Shown: piece by piece, positions 53,497-62,311 of the stretch | Position numbering within the stretch: the stretch's first letter is position 1 | Layout: each line of letters begins with the position of its first letter | Origin: JABWCQ01 sp964587105 | Lineage (GTDB): Bacteria > Electryoneota > RPQS01 | Reading direction: 5' to 3' | Assembly: GCA_964587105.1 (NCBI GenBank) | Contig: CAZPKG010000003.1 | Location: 1-64,000, forward strand | DNA: 64,000 nucleotides | The notes under the pieces: generated by a model | What the model saw: the letters and a program-made list of their open reading frames with translations, nothing else | Database searches by the model: none | Told to the model about the DNA's origin: nothing | Made by a program: the position numbers and the translations under genes

Positions 53497-56400
53497 ATGC
53501 CCCGCAGTATTAGCTACATCTTAGCGCTTCTGCTTCTTGCCGCTTCAGCTTTCGCTCAAGGGTTCGGCAAGAACAAGGTGCAATATGTCGAGTTCGATTG
53601 GAGATACATCCAGTCGGAGCATTTTGACATTTTCTATTCCGAAGGGCAAGAACGAATTGCCGAGTTCACGGCGGAGACCGCCGAACGCGCGTTGAAGCTG
53701 ATTGAAGCAAGTTGGGATTACACGTTGGAAGGGCGCGTCAAGTTTATCATCTACGCCTCACACAATCGTTTTCAACAGACCAACGTTTCGCTGTCGATTC
53801 AGGAAGAATCGCTGGGCGGATTTACGGAGTTTCTCAAGAACCGCATCGTACTTCCGTACACGGGAAATTACGAAGCATTTCGGCATGTGATTCATCACGA
53901 ATTGACTCATGCCGTGAATATGCGCCTGTTTTATGGTACGGGTTTTCAGAGTATTTTGATCGGTGTCGCAACATCGGACGTGCCGTTGTGGTTCACCGAG
54001 GGAGTTGCCGAGTATGAGTCGCGCGGGGGTTGGGACGTGGAAGCCGATATGTTCATGCGTGACGCCACAATCACCGGCTACCTCCCCCCTATCGACTATT
54101 TGGGCGGCTACTTTGCCTATAAAGGCGGTCAGTCGGTGTTCTACTATCTTGATCGCAGATACGGCAAGGAAAAAGTTGGCGAGTTTGTCAACAAGGTTAA
54201 ATCTTCCCGTGAAGTACCACGCTCGCTCAAAAGTGCGACGGGGCTAACGATGGAAGAGTTTAACCGCGCGTGGCAAAGCTGGCTGCGAAAGATCTATTGG
54301 CCGGGCGTAGTGAACTACGAAACGCCGGATGATTTTGCGGAGCGCGTAACAAACCATCGCAAAACCAGCAACTTCGTGAATAACGGCGGCGCGGTTTCAC
54401 CGGACGGACAGAAGATTGCTTATCTGTCTGATCGCTCAGATTACTTCGACGTTTGGCTCCACGATATTGAAAGTGGAAAATCCAAGCGCTTGTTGCAAGG
54501 CGAGCGTAGCGGTGACTTTGAGCAGCTAAAATGGCTCGACGCCCGCATGTCGTGGTCTCCGGACGGCGAGAATATTGTCTTTGCCTCAAAAGCCGGCGCA
54601 CTTGACGCGATCAACATTCTCAATGTTGATAAGCACGAAATCACGAAACGCTTCAGGCCAAAACTCGAAGGTATCTTTAACCCCGTATTCTCTCCGGACG
54701 GAACAAAGATTGCATTCGTCGGATTGAAAGCGGGCCAGTCCGATCTCTACTACTACGAAGTGGACTCTGAAAATTTGGTTCAACTTACCGACGATGTTTT
54801 CAGTGATGATGATCCCGCGTGGAGTTCCGATGGCAAAATGCTGTACTTCGCGTCCGATCGCAAGGACTCTCTGAGAATTTCCGGTTACGATCCGTCGTTC
54901 CGGATGTGGGAGTTTGATTATCACTCGATGGACGTCTATCGGATTGAACTGAATGCGACCACATGCGAACATTTGACGAATGGAGAGTTTACAGAAAAGA
55001 ATCCAACGCTTTCGCCTGACGGGAAGTATTTAGTATATGTTTCCGACGCGAGCGGGATATCGAATCTCTACCGCATGGACCTTGCTTCACGTGAAACAGT
55101 CGCGATTACCAATGGATTAACGGGTTGTTTTCAACCAAGCTATTCGGCCAAAGCGAATCGATTGGTGTTTACTTCGTTCTATGAAGGCGGATACGATCTG
55201 TACTTGATCAAATCGCCGGATCAGTTGGAAGCAAAAACTCCGGCACCCACCGCATTCCGCGAACATGGCTCGCCGGAAGCCATTGAACCGGTCGGAGAAC
55301 AAGCGGAAAGCGACACAGAGTCGCTTGAATACCGAGATGACTCTCGCGAGTATTCTCGCTATGTATTTGCTGACGGCATTGGCCAGATTTCCGAGCAGTC
55401 GGATAACGCCATTCCCGATACTTCCAGCACACGCAAGCCGGGAGGGGGATTTTTCAGCAAAAAATACCGCGTCAAGTTCACTCCGGATTACGTGTATGCG
55501 ACGGCGGCTTATAGTTCGTTCTTTGGTGCACAGGGCACGGGACAGATTCTCTTCAGCGACGTGCTCGGAAATCAATTAATCGTCGTCAATACGGATTTGT
55601 ATTACGATTTCAACAATCTTGACAACTCAAATTTCTCCGCACAATACTATTACCTGCCGAACCGCATTAACTACGGCGCGAGTTTGTACAGGTACGTTTA
55701 CTACCTTGATGCGGGAAATGTGCGCGACCAGACACTTCAGTTGCAAGCTGATCTAAGCTATCCGTTCTCAAAATACACTCGCGCGGAGTTGATCGTCGGC
55801 GGATATGGAATTGATCGCGCGGAATGGTCGCCCAACTCGGATGGTTACTACGACTACTACAAGACAGCGCGCCGACGGATTGTCTTGCCGGAATTGGGTT
55901 ATGTGCACGACACGGTTGTTTGGGGAAGCACCGGGCCGGTGAACGGAACGCGCTATCGAGTTTCAACGTCTTATAGTCCGAATCTTCAGAGTGACCGCGA
56001 AAATCGCGAGGTTTGGAGTTCTGAATTTTACACGGCTAAGGGCGACGTGCGGCAGTATTTCAGAATGGGCCGCGACTACTCGTGGGCGTCAAGACTTAGC
56101 GGCGGATTCAGCGGCGGTCCGGAACCGCAACGATTCTTCATGGGCGGCGTTTCAAATTGGATTAACCGCCGATTTGAAAACGATCAGATCCCGACCGATG
56201 AGATAAACGATTTCTATTTCTCATCTTTTGTCACACCGTTTCGCGGCGGTGACTATTTTGAAAAACGCGGCACGGGCACTCGTTATTTCCTGACGAATCA
56301 GGAGTTCAGGTTTCCGCTCGTGCGCTATTTGCAGATGGGTTGGCCGTTGCCGATAACGTTGGCCGACGTGCGCGGCGCTTTGTTTACAGACCTTGGCGCA

Positions 56401-56601
56401 GCATGGTTTGACGATGCTTTCAGGTTAACCTCTGTGGGTGAAGACGGCAACCGCCGCTTGCATGATTTGCAAGCCGCGTATGGTTTTGGCTGGCGCTCGA
56501 ATCTTGGATTCCTGTTGCTGCGCTGGGACGTGGCGTGGTCCACGGATGGTGTGGACACTTCAAAGCCGCGGTATTTCTTTTCATTAGGAGCGGAGTACTA
56601 A
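53497..56601 (+). CDS. Peptidase MA-like / TolB-propeller / BamA-like barrel fusion protein
   Basis: About 1034 residues from ATG 53497 (GGAG six bases upstream), with a signal peptide (SYILALLLLAASAFAQ). Residues about 25-275 form a gluzincin domain of the peptidase MA type: HHELTHAVN (H134, E135, H138) and a third ligand E168 in FTEGVAEYE. Residues about 290-580 are a TolB/PD40 beta-propeller with repeated SPDG and SDRSD/SDRKD blades. After an acidic linker (about 590-655), residues about 670-1034 look like a BamA/surface-antigen-type outer membrane barrel with many alternating aromatic strands and the end YFFSLGAEY. Probably an outer-membrane protein with a periplasmic protease and propeller. 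The MlaE gene follows three bases later. Confidence 0.85.
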   Translation: MPRSISYILALLLLAASAFAQGFGKNKVQYVEFDWRYIQSEHFDIFYSEGQERIAEFTAETAERALKLIEASWDYTLEGRVKFIIYASHNRFQQTNVSLSIQEESLGGFTEFLKNRIVLPYTGNYEAFRHVIHHELTHAVNMRLFYGTGFQSILIGVATSDVPLWFTEGVAEYESRGGWDVEADMFMRDATITGYLPPIDYLGGYFAYKGGQSVFYYLDRRYGKEKVGEFVNKVKSSREVPRSLKSATGLTMEEFNRAWQSWLRKIYWPGVVNYETPDDFAERVTNHRKTSNFVNNGGAVSPDGQKIAYLSDRSDYFDVWLHDIESGKSKRLLQGERSGDFEQLKWLDARMSWSPDGENIVFASKAGALDAINILNVDKHEITKRFRPKLEGIFNPVFSPDGTKIAFVGLKAGQSDLYYYEVDSENLVQLTDDVFSDDDPAWSSDGKMLYFASDRKDSLRISGYDPSFRMWEFDYHSMDVYRIELNATTCEHLTNGEFTEKNPTLSPDGKYLVYVSDASGISNLYRMDLASRETVAITNGLTGCFQPSYSAKANRLVFTSFYEGGYDLYLIKSPDQLEAKTPAPTAFREHGSPEAIEPVGEQAESDTESLEYRDDSREYSRYVFADGIGQISEQSDNAIPDTSSTRKPGGGFFSKKYRVKFTPDYVYATAAYSSFFGAQGTGQILFSDVLGNQLIVVNTDLYYDFNNLDNSNFSAQYYYLPNRINYGASLYRYVYYLDAGNVRDQTLQLQADLSYPFSKYTRAELIVGGYGIDRAEWSPNSDGYYDYYKTARRRIVLPELGYVHDTVVWGSTGPVNGTRYRVSTSYSPNLQSDRENREVWSSEFYTAKGDVRQYFRMGRDYSWASRLSGGFSGGPEPQRFFMGGVSNWINRRFENDQIPTDEINDFYFSSFVTPFRGGDYFEKRGTGTRYFLTNQEFRFPLVRYLQMGWPLPITLADVRGALFTDLGAAWFDDAFRLTSVGEDGNRRLHDLQAAYGFGWRSNLGFLLLRWDVAWSTDGVDTSKPRYFFSLGAEY

Positions 56602-56604
56602 AGT

Positions 56605-57405
56605 TTGAGCAGAACCTCTGCGCTTCCCGCTGCCTTACTCGCACCCGTTCAACTGATCGGGAAGTTGTTACTCGAGTTTACGAGCGAATTAGGGCGTTTC
56701 GGGATTTTGATGGGAAGAATCGCGAGGGAACTTGGCGCGATTTTCACTCGTCGTGAACTATTTATCAGAGAGTGCGTGCGGCTGGGTGTTGACTCATTGC
56801 CGCTCGTTTTGCTTGTGGGACTTTTTACGGGCGCGGTGTCCGGTTGGCAATTGCATTACCAGTTGGAAGGCTACATGCCTTTCGATATGATTGGGCCGGG
56901 CGTATTTAAGAGCATCGTGCTTGAAATGGGACCGGTGTTGACGGGTTTGATCATTTCTGGTCGAGTTGCAGCTTCAATCGCAGCGGAACTCGGCACAATG
57001 AAAGTCACGGAGCAAATTGATGCATTGGAGTCGATGGCGATTTCCAGCACACGGTATCTTGCCGTTCCGCGAATCGCCGCAATGACGATGATGATGCCCG
57101 TGTTGGTTACGCAGGTAAATTTCATTGCGATTATGGGCGCATGGTTTGTCACCACTGTGTTCTTAAGCTTGACCTCGGCGCAATTTTTCGGACTAATCCC
57201 AAGTTTCTTTTACTTGTATGACGTATTTTCCGGATTACTGAAATCGCTGTTTTTCGGAATGAGTTCGGCGATGATTGGTTGTTACGTCGGATTCGACACG
57301 TCGGGCGGCGCCGAAGGCGTTGGGAGCGCGACCATCAAGGCGTTCGTGTGGAGTTCGTTGAGCGTACTGATTCTTGACTTCCTCTTGGCCATGATTCTAT
57401 TCTAA
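56605..57405 (+). CDS. mlaE: MlaE/YrbE-family ABC transporter permease
   Basis: 266 residues with five or six membrane segments. The family signature is clear: LVGLFTGAVSGWQ, LEMGPVLTGLIISGRVAASIAAELGTMKVTEQIDALE and the PRIAAMTMMMPVL helix. MlaE is the inner-membrane permease of a phospholipid transporter that maintains outer-membrane asymmetry. The start is TTG at 56605, nine bases after GGAG and three bases after the barrel gene stop. It overlaps mlaF by one base (TAATG). Confidence 0.93.
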   Translation: MSRTSALPAALLAPVQLIGKLLLEFTSELGRFGILMGRIARELGAIFTRRELFIRECVRLGVDSLPLVLLVGLFTGAVSGWQLHYQLEGYMPFDMIGPGVFKSIVLEMGPVLTGLIISGRVAASIAAELGTMKVTEQIDALESMAISSTRYLAVPRIAAMTMMMPVLVTQVNFIAIMGAWFVTTVFLSLTSAQFFGLIPSFFYLYDVFSGLLKSLFFGMSSAMIGCYVGFDTSGGAEGVGSATIKAFVWSSLSVLILDFLLAMILF

Positions 57406-58160
57406 TGATTATCTCGCGCGGCATAAAGAAAAGTTTTGGCGGCAAGCAGGTCTTGCGCGGCGTGGATATGCAAATCGAGTCCGGCGAATCGCTTGTGATC
57501 ATCGGGCAATCCGGTTGCGGCAAGTCAGTATTCTTAAAACATCTTGTCGGTTTGCTCGATCCTGACGCTGGTGAAATTATTGTTGACGGAGATCGAATTT
57601 CTAACGCGAAACGCGCAGACGTATATCGTATCCGCATGAAGTTCGGCGTGCTGTTTCAAAGCGCGGCGCTGTTTGATTCGATGACCGTTGAACAGAATGT
57701 AGGTCTTGGTTTAGTGGAGCATACTACCATGACCAAAGGTGAAATTGAAAAGCGCGTCGCAGAGTGTTTGGAGATGGTCAGCCTATCGGGCATACAGAAA
57801 CAGATGCCGTCCGAATTGTCCGGTGGAATGCGTAAGCGCGTGGGACTCGCCCGTGCAATTGCGATGAAACCGCAGTACATTCTGTATGATGAGCCGACGA
57901 CCGGACTCGATCCTATTACCGCCGACTCGATTAACGATTTGATTATTCAGATGCAGCAAGAACTGAAAGTCACTTCAATCATTGTTACACATGACATGGT
58001 GTCGGCATTCAAGATTGCGGATCGCATCGTCATGCTGCACTTGGGCCGAGTGATTTTTTCAGGTACGGAGCAAGAGATCAAGACTCAAAGTATTGATATT
58101 GTGCGCAGATTTATCGCCGGTGAATCAGAGGATAAACAGGTTGTAACGCACTACTTTTGA
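57405..58160 (+). CDS. mlaF: MlaF-family ABC transporter ATPase
   Basis: 251 residues, a single nucleotide-binding domain. Walker A is IIGQSGCGKSVF. The Q-loop is at GVLFQSAALFDSMTV, the Mla-type sequence. The signature is LSGGMRKRVGLARA and Walker B is YILYDEPTTGLDP, with an H-loop in IVTHDM. It should energise the MlaE permease. A terminator follows directly, so the usual mlaD substrate-binding gene is missing from this operon. Confidence 0.95.
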   Translation: MIISRGIKKSFGGKQVLRGVDMQIESGESLVIIGQSGCGKSVFLKHLVGLLDPDAGEIIVDGDRISNAKRADVYRIRMKFGVLFQSAALFDSMTVEQNVGLGLVEHTTMTKGEIEKRVAECLEMVSLSGIQKQMPSELSGGMRKRVGLARAIAMKPQYILYDEPTTGLDPITADSINDLIIQMQQELKVTSIIVTHDMVSAFKIADRIVMLHLGRVIFSGTEQEIKTQSIDIVRRFIAGESEDKQVVTHYF

Positions 58161-58175
58161 GAGAAGCAAGCTTAC

Positions 58176-58210
58176 AAAAAAAAGCCCCGCCGAATTGGCG
58201 GGGCTTTTTT
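58176..58210. terminator. Bidirectional terminator between convergent genes
   Basis: AAAGCCCCGCC pairs with GGCGGGGCTTT around GAATT, with further A and T runs extending the stem. It ends mlaF (plus) and the lipoprotein gene (minus). Confidence 0.93.
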
Positions 58211-58227
58211 GTGTTTGTTGCCGGAGA

Positions 58228-59193
58228 TCAGCGCCAGCTGAGGCGTGATATGCCCAAAGGTCCGACTGCATAAATATTATCTCTCGAATATCCTGAAGCA
58301 GAATAGAGAGAATCCGACACAACGGTCTCGGCATCGCCTTCTCGCATGACAAGACTTCCGAGGCTATCACCCGTCAATCGATTGAAGAGTACGGTTCCAT
58401 CGTCAAGTAAGAGCATTTTGACAGCAGGTTGGGCGATCAGCTCGAGCGGCGCTGATTCAGAAACGGACGTTTCATAAATAGCCGGAGGAATCGGGAGGCC
58501 GTCTAAGCTTGCAATTATCTCGATCAAGAGTTCATCCGAGGAGAGCGCTGCTTGAAATTGCGAGACATGGCTGATCTCGCGCAAGAGTTCCAAATCACTC
58601 ATTCGCCGAGAAGTCAGAATTGAGCCGTTAGAGGTTGCCTGTGGAACGAGATAAGTGACAACCTGTCCGCTATTGCAGAGGCGCGGCGTGATTCCTTCAG
58701 GAGAAAGACGGTCGCGTTCAAGAGTTAATAGATTGATCTTCCAGATTCCGGACTCTGTTTCGGACTCTGTTGGTCCTGCGCACAACAAATAGTTCGCGGC
58801 TAAATTCAGTGAGGGCGAGGAGCCGCGATCCCAAATTTGTGTGATCTCTCCGCTCGTATCCACAAGAAATACGCCGGAAGATTCACTCGGCTCACCCGGA
58901 ACTGAATATGCAAATGACGGTTCGCCGGAAATGGACCACGAGTAATCGGAACGAACTGCGATACCTGGCGGAGAAACTCGTTGCTCGGTTCCGTTTTGCC
59001 AAACGAATAAGCCTTCGCCTGATCGAATAAACAAGAATGAACTCGAATTTGGAGCGGCCACCGGAGCCGTTGCATTTGCGATTAAGAAATCAGCGCGCCA
59101 GCGCGCATGGGCTTGCGAGGAGTCGTCGTCATCGTTGCATCCGAGTAGGCCGACCAACAGAATCAAGCAAATTATTGCCGGGATTCTATTCAT
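58228..59193 (-). CDS. Predicted lipoprotein, beta-propeller-like
   Basis: 321 residues. The N-terminus is a lipoprotein signal with lipobox LLGC (C19), then an acidic DDDD tail after the cysteine. The remainder alternates short beta strands with SxxP and DSGE-type turns (FLFIRSGEGLFVWQNGTEQRV, LLLDDGTVLFNRLTGD), resembling TolB-like propeller blades. No catalytic motif is visible and no precise family is recognised. Its start overlaps the permease gene by eight bases, so it is the third gene of the MacA-like operon. Confidence 0.75.
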   Translation of the reverse strand: MNRIPAIICLILLVGLLGCNDDDDSSQAHARWRADFLIANATAPVAAPNSSSFLFIRSGEGLFVWQNGTEQRVSPPGIAVRSDYSWSISGEPSFAYSVPGEPSESSGVFLVDTSGEITQIWDRGSSPSLNLAANYLLCAGPTESETESGIWKINLLTLERDRLSPEGITPRLCNSGQVVTYLVPQATSNGSILTSRRMSDLELLREISHVSQFQAALSSDELLIEIIASLDGLPIPPAIYETSVSESAPLELIAQPAVKMLLLDDGTVLFNRLTGDSLGSLVMREGDAETVVSDSLYSASGYSRDNIYAVGPLGISRLSWR

Positions 59194-60418
59194 GGTGCAG
59201 AGCCTGAATCGGGTTGACCCGCGCGGCCCGAATGGCCGGATACAATCCTGAGAAGATGGTCACGAGCCCAATCATTGCGGCGGATATCAGCATCGTTTTT
59301 TCAGACAAGATAGGCGGAGATATCCCTTCAGGCAAGGTAACATTGTTCATCAACTCGATCAGGCCCCAGCCGACAAACATCCCTCCAGCTCCGGCTATGA
59401 CCGTGATAATTAGACATTCGAGGAAGAACTGTTTAACGATGTCTGTCGCGTTGGCCCCTATCGCTCGGCGTATCCCGATCTCGCGCGTGCGTTCAACTAC
59501 GGAAACAAGCATGATATTCATGACGCCCAGCCCGCCGATCATGAGCGTGATTGCTCCAATCGCGACCATAAGTGCATTGATCGCATCAAAAACCTTGGCG
59601 GTTTCCATCGCATCTTTGTGCGTATCCCACAAGCTCAGCGCTTCGGGGTCGTCCGGTGAAAACTTGTGGACTTTGGCGACGATGTTCTTAAATTCCGCAA
59701 CAGCCAGCTCATGCTTCTCAATATCATTGGGAGAAAAAATGAAATTCCCGAACCAATATCTATCATAAAGTGCAAGTTGCGTCGAATAGGGGATCCAGAC
59801 AACGTCGTTATCGGGCCCGTAATAGGACGAACCTTGCTTCTTTGCGGATTTCCAACCGACAATTAGAAACTCGCGTCCCCCAATTAGCACGCGCTCGTGC
59901 AAGGGATCGGACTCTTCACCGAAGAGCTTCTTGCGAACCTCGTCGCCGATTACGCAGACACGGCGGGCTTCATTGATGTCGCGGCGCGAGATCCAGCGGC
60001 CATGATCAGGTATCACGTTGCGAAGTTCACCGTACTGCTCACCGACGCCGGCTAACCTTGTATTGAAAAGTCGCGGACCCGCGCGCATGTCCGTTTGCCA
60101 AGCTGAGACTTCCGGCGAGAACGAGAAAAGCTGTGCCTTCGCGTTGAGGGCATCGAGTGTCTTTTCATCAAAGCGGATAGTTTCGCCTTTGCGCGCCGAT
60201 CCGGTGGCAATACTCTTGCGGCCCCCCCAGAAGATCACAACATCCTTGCCCAGCGATCGAATATTGCTCAATGCCCCTTCAGAGAAACCAGTTGCGAGTC
60301 CGGACAAAAGCATCACCGAGGCGATACCCCACGTAATCCCGAACATCGTTAGCGCACTGCGCAGCTTGTTCATGCCCAGTGTTGTGAAGACCTGCTTGAT
60401 GAGTTCAAGGAAGCCCAT
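59186..60418 (-). CDS. MacB/FtsX-type ABC transporter permease without ATPase domain
   Basis: 410 residues with the FtsX-family layout. The first helix is within TMFGITWGIASVMLLSGLATG. A periplasmic MacB-PCD domain of about 230 residues contains RRDINEARRVCVIGDEVRKKLFG and the GGREFLIVGW strand. Three C-terminal helices include MIGGLGVMNIMLVSVVERTREIGIRRAIGA, the family hallmark. MacB normally carries a fused ATPase; here only the permease is encoded and no ATPase gene lies in the operon. It is two bases downstream of the adaptor gene and overlaps the lipoprotein gene. Confidence 0.93.
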   Translation of the reverse strand: MGFLELIKQVFTTLGMNKLRSALTMFGITWGIASVMLLSGLATGFSEGALSNIRSLGKDVVIFWGGRKSIATGSARKGETIRFDEKTLDALNAKAQLFSFSPEVSAWQTDMRAGPRLFNTRLAGVGEQYGELRNVIPDHGRWISRRDINEARRVCVIGDEVRKKLFGEESDPLHERVLIGGREFLIVGWKSAKKQGSSYYGPDNDVVWIPYSTQLALYDRYWFGNFIFSPNDIEKHELAVAEFKNIVAKVHKFSPDDPEALSLWDTHKDAMETAKVFDAINALMVAIGAITLMIGGLGVMNIMLVSVVERTREIGIRRAIGANATDIVKQFFLECLIITVIAGAGGMFVGWGLIELMNNVTLPEGISPPILSEKTMLISAAMIGLVTIFSGLYPAIRAARVNPIQALHHE

Positions 60419-60420
60419 AG

Positions 60421-61533
60421 CTAATTCTCCGTTTGGACGGTCCCAGCGCTCACGATTTCACCACCGTTTAGCCCGTTAGTTACTTCTGTGCGAATGCCGT
60501 CCGAAATGCCGAGCGTCACCGCGCGTTCTTCAGTGGTACCAGCAACGGTGTCGGTAACGATTTTTACAAAGGCCGAGTCTCCTTTGTAGAAGAGCGCCAT
60601 CTCATCGAGGATCGGCACGTCTTTACGCTCGTCCACGACAATGCGCGAAGTTGCGCTCATGCCAACTTTCAGGTTTCCGTCAGAGTTATCAACGGTGGCT
60701 TTCACGTTGAAAACAATTTGCTGTTCCTTTTCGCTGTACCTGCCAACGGGTGAAATGTGGTAAATCTGGCCGTCGAACGTTTTGCCTTGAAATGCTTGAA
60801 CCGAGACGTTCGTGGTTAGGCCGACTTTGAGCTTGCCGATGTCGGCTTCATCAACGTCACCGCGAAATTCGAGTTTCGTGTGGTCACCCATTGTAATCAC
60901 AACAGTGCCTCCAGTGGCGGATGTCGTAGGAGTCACGGAGGCGCCCTCGTCTAACTCACGGGTAAAAATCAGACCAGTAATCGGCGCCACGACTGTTGTC
61001 GAAGTTTGGACGATTTCCATATCACCTTTGCGGTCGCCTATTTGTTCTCGCTGAATCAGAGCCCACTCGGCTTGTGCAGCCGAAAGGCGGGCCTTTACAC
61101 GTTCGACTTCGCGCTCGGCATCGCGCAGATTTTGCTCTGGAAGCAGGTTCTTGTCGGCAAGTTCTTTCGCGATCCGCAAATCATCTTCGGCTTGACGAAC
61201 TTCCACTTCTGAGGTTCTTAGTTCTTCCCGTGCTCTGACCTGCTCCGCCGGAGATGCTTCGGGCGAAATCTCAAACAACCGCTGGCCCGCAGTAACCCAA
61301 TCACCCTCTTCCACAAAGAACTTGCGCACCGTTCCACCTGTTTTGGAGCGAATCTCAATCTGATGTAGTGGCTTAATGCTGCCTGTTGCAACAACAGTCT
61401 GAGTCATGTCACCACGTTCGACCGTGCTTAGTTTCTGCTGCGGTTTGGCTTCGATGTCCTTCTTACACCCGACAAACACCGCGACAATAGTAAGAAGAGT
61501 GGCAAAAGCAATGGTTTTCGTTGACAGTTTCAT
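60421..61533 (-). CDS. MacA/HlyD-type periplasmic efflux adaptor lipoprotein
   Basis: About 370 residues. The start at 61533 gives MKLSTKTIAFATLLTIVAVFVGCKKD, a lipoprotein signal with lipobox cysteine at 23. Then come a barrel-sandwich lipoyl half (VVATGSIKPLHQIEIRSKTGG), a long alpha-helical hairpin (about 100-165), the second lipoyl half (TTVVAPITGLIFTRELDEGASV) and a beta-barrel domain (VDEADIGKLKVGL). A membrane-proximal domain closes the protein. Such adaptors connect an inner-membrane transporter to an outer-membrane channel. It is the first gene of a three-gene operon with the MacB-like permease. No outer-membrane TolC gene is nearby. Confidence 0.92.
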   Translation of the reverse strand: MKLSTKTIAFATLLTIVAVFVGCKKDIEAKPQQKLSTVERGDMTQTVVATGSIKPLHQIEIRSKTGGTVRKFFVEEGDWVTAGQRLFEISPEASPAEQVRAREELRTSEVEVRQAEDDLRIAKELADKNLLPEQNLRDAEREVERVKARLSAAQAEWALIQREQIGDRKGDMEIVQTSTTVVAPITGLIFTRELDEGASVTPTTSATGGTVVITMGDHTKLEFRGDVDEADIGKLKVGLTTNVSVQAFQGKTFDGQIYHISPVGRYSEKEQQIVFNVKATVDNSDGNLKVGMSATSRIVVDERKDVPILDEMALFYKGDSAFVKIVTDTVAGTTEERAVTLGISDGIRTEVTNGLNGGEIVSAGTVQTEN

Positions 61534-61605
61534 CGGCAGATCATTAAGTGATTGGGCTATGCAAGTAAGAGCTTTCCAAGCGGCCATTTGTTTCTTCGAT
61601 TAAGA

Positions 61606-61634
61606 ACAAAAAAGGCCAACGAAAACGATTGGCC
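61606..61634 (-). terminator. Terminator-like hairpin upstream of the adaptor gene
   Basis: On the minus strand GGCCAA pairs with TTGGCC around a nine-base loop, followed by TTTTTT. It lies 73 bases upstream of the adaptor start, where no minus-strand gene ends. It could be a leader attenuator of the efflux operon or the end of a small RNA. Region 61635-61765 shows no other gene. Confidence 0.55.
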
Positions 61635-61765
61635 GAGGATTTAGAGGTAGGATTGCCTCTCAATTAGGGGGTAAACTACTTATTGTGGGATAGGCAAACA
61701 GATAAGAGAAAATATATCAATACGTTAAAGACTGAGTTTGGATATGAATTAATATGTGGTGACCC

Positions 61766-61794
61766 TTGACTTTCGAGAAGTCCTGAGCTATCTT
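61766..61794 (+). promoter_or_regulatory. Promoter of the dcw cluster (PmraZ)
   Basis: TTGACT (61766-61771), 17 bases and TATCTT (61789-61794). It is the only good promoter upstream of mraZ and abuts the phased repeats at 61795. Confidence 0.65.
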
Positions 61795-61829
61795 TGGAGC
61801 AAAGTGGAGCAAAAAGGGACGTTGTGGGT
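61795..61829 (+). promoter_or_regulatory. MraZ operator: four direct repeats phased at ten bases
   Basis: TGGAG (61795-61799), TGGAG (61805-61809), AGGGA (61815-61819) and TGGGT (61825-61829) each start exactly ten bases apart. Known MraZ sites are TGGGN-type repeats separated by five bases in the mraZ promoter region. Position and phasing match, although only the last repeat is a strict TGGG. This supports negative autoregulation of the cluster. Confidence 0.75.
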
Positions 61830-61840
61830 CATCCACCCAA

Positions 61841-62311
61841 ATGGGCATTCTTCCGTTTGTAGGTAAGCACGAGGCAGCGGTTGACGATAAGGGCCGTTTG
61901 TCTATTCCCGCTGAGTTCCGGAACGCACTTCCGGGGGACGCTCAGCGGCATGTGGTGCTCACGATCGGCAGCTCCGATTTTATCAACGTGTTCCCGGTCG
62001 ATTACTTCAATGCTATCTACGCCCCGTCGGAAAACGAGACGGCCAACTTCGCATTGGATGAAAGCATCGACCGGGATATGGTACTGCTTTCTGAGGCCGC
62101 TGTTCGTCCGATTGACGCTCAAGGTCGAGTTACGCTGCCTCAGACTCTATTGAAACAAGCCAACATTGGCCAAAAGGTGATCTTCTTTGGCCGTCAGAAA
62201 TTTTTCACGATTTGGAATGCCGAGGCCTACCAATCACGCTTCGACAAGCTGAATCTCTCCAAGTCCGACGCATGGAATCTGCTCGCGGACAAGGGCAAAT
62301 CCAAAGGGTAA
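61841..62311 (+). CDS. mraZ: Transcriptional regulator MraZ
   Basis: 156 residues, slightly longer than the usual 140-150. It has two SpoVT-AbrB-like half domains. The first has VDDKGRLSIPAEFRNAL, with the DxKGR motif that contacts DNA. The second has PIDAQGRVTLPQTLLKQANI. MraZ forms a ring-shaped oligomer and represses its own dcw operon. The N-terminus MGILPFVGKHEAA is a variant of the family start (MFxGxxxxxLD). No ribosome site is visible before the ATG, although the transcript should have a leader of about 40 bases. The next gene's ATG follows the stop directly. Confidence 0.95.
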   Translation: MGILPFVGKHEAAVDDKGRLSIPAEFRNALPGDAQRHVVLTIGSSDFINVFPVDYFNAIYAPSENETANFALDESIDRDMVLLSEAAVRPIDAQGRVTLPQTLLKQANIGQKVIFFGRQKFFTIWNAEAYQSRFDKLNLSKSDAWNLLADKGKSKG

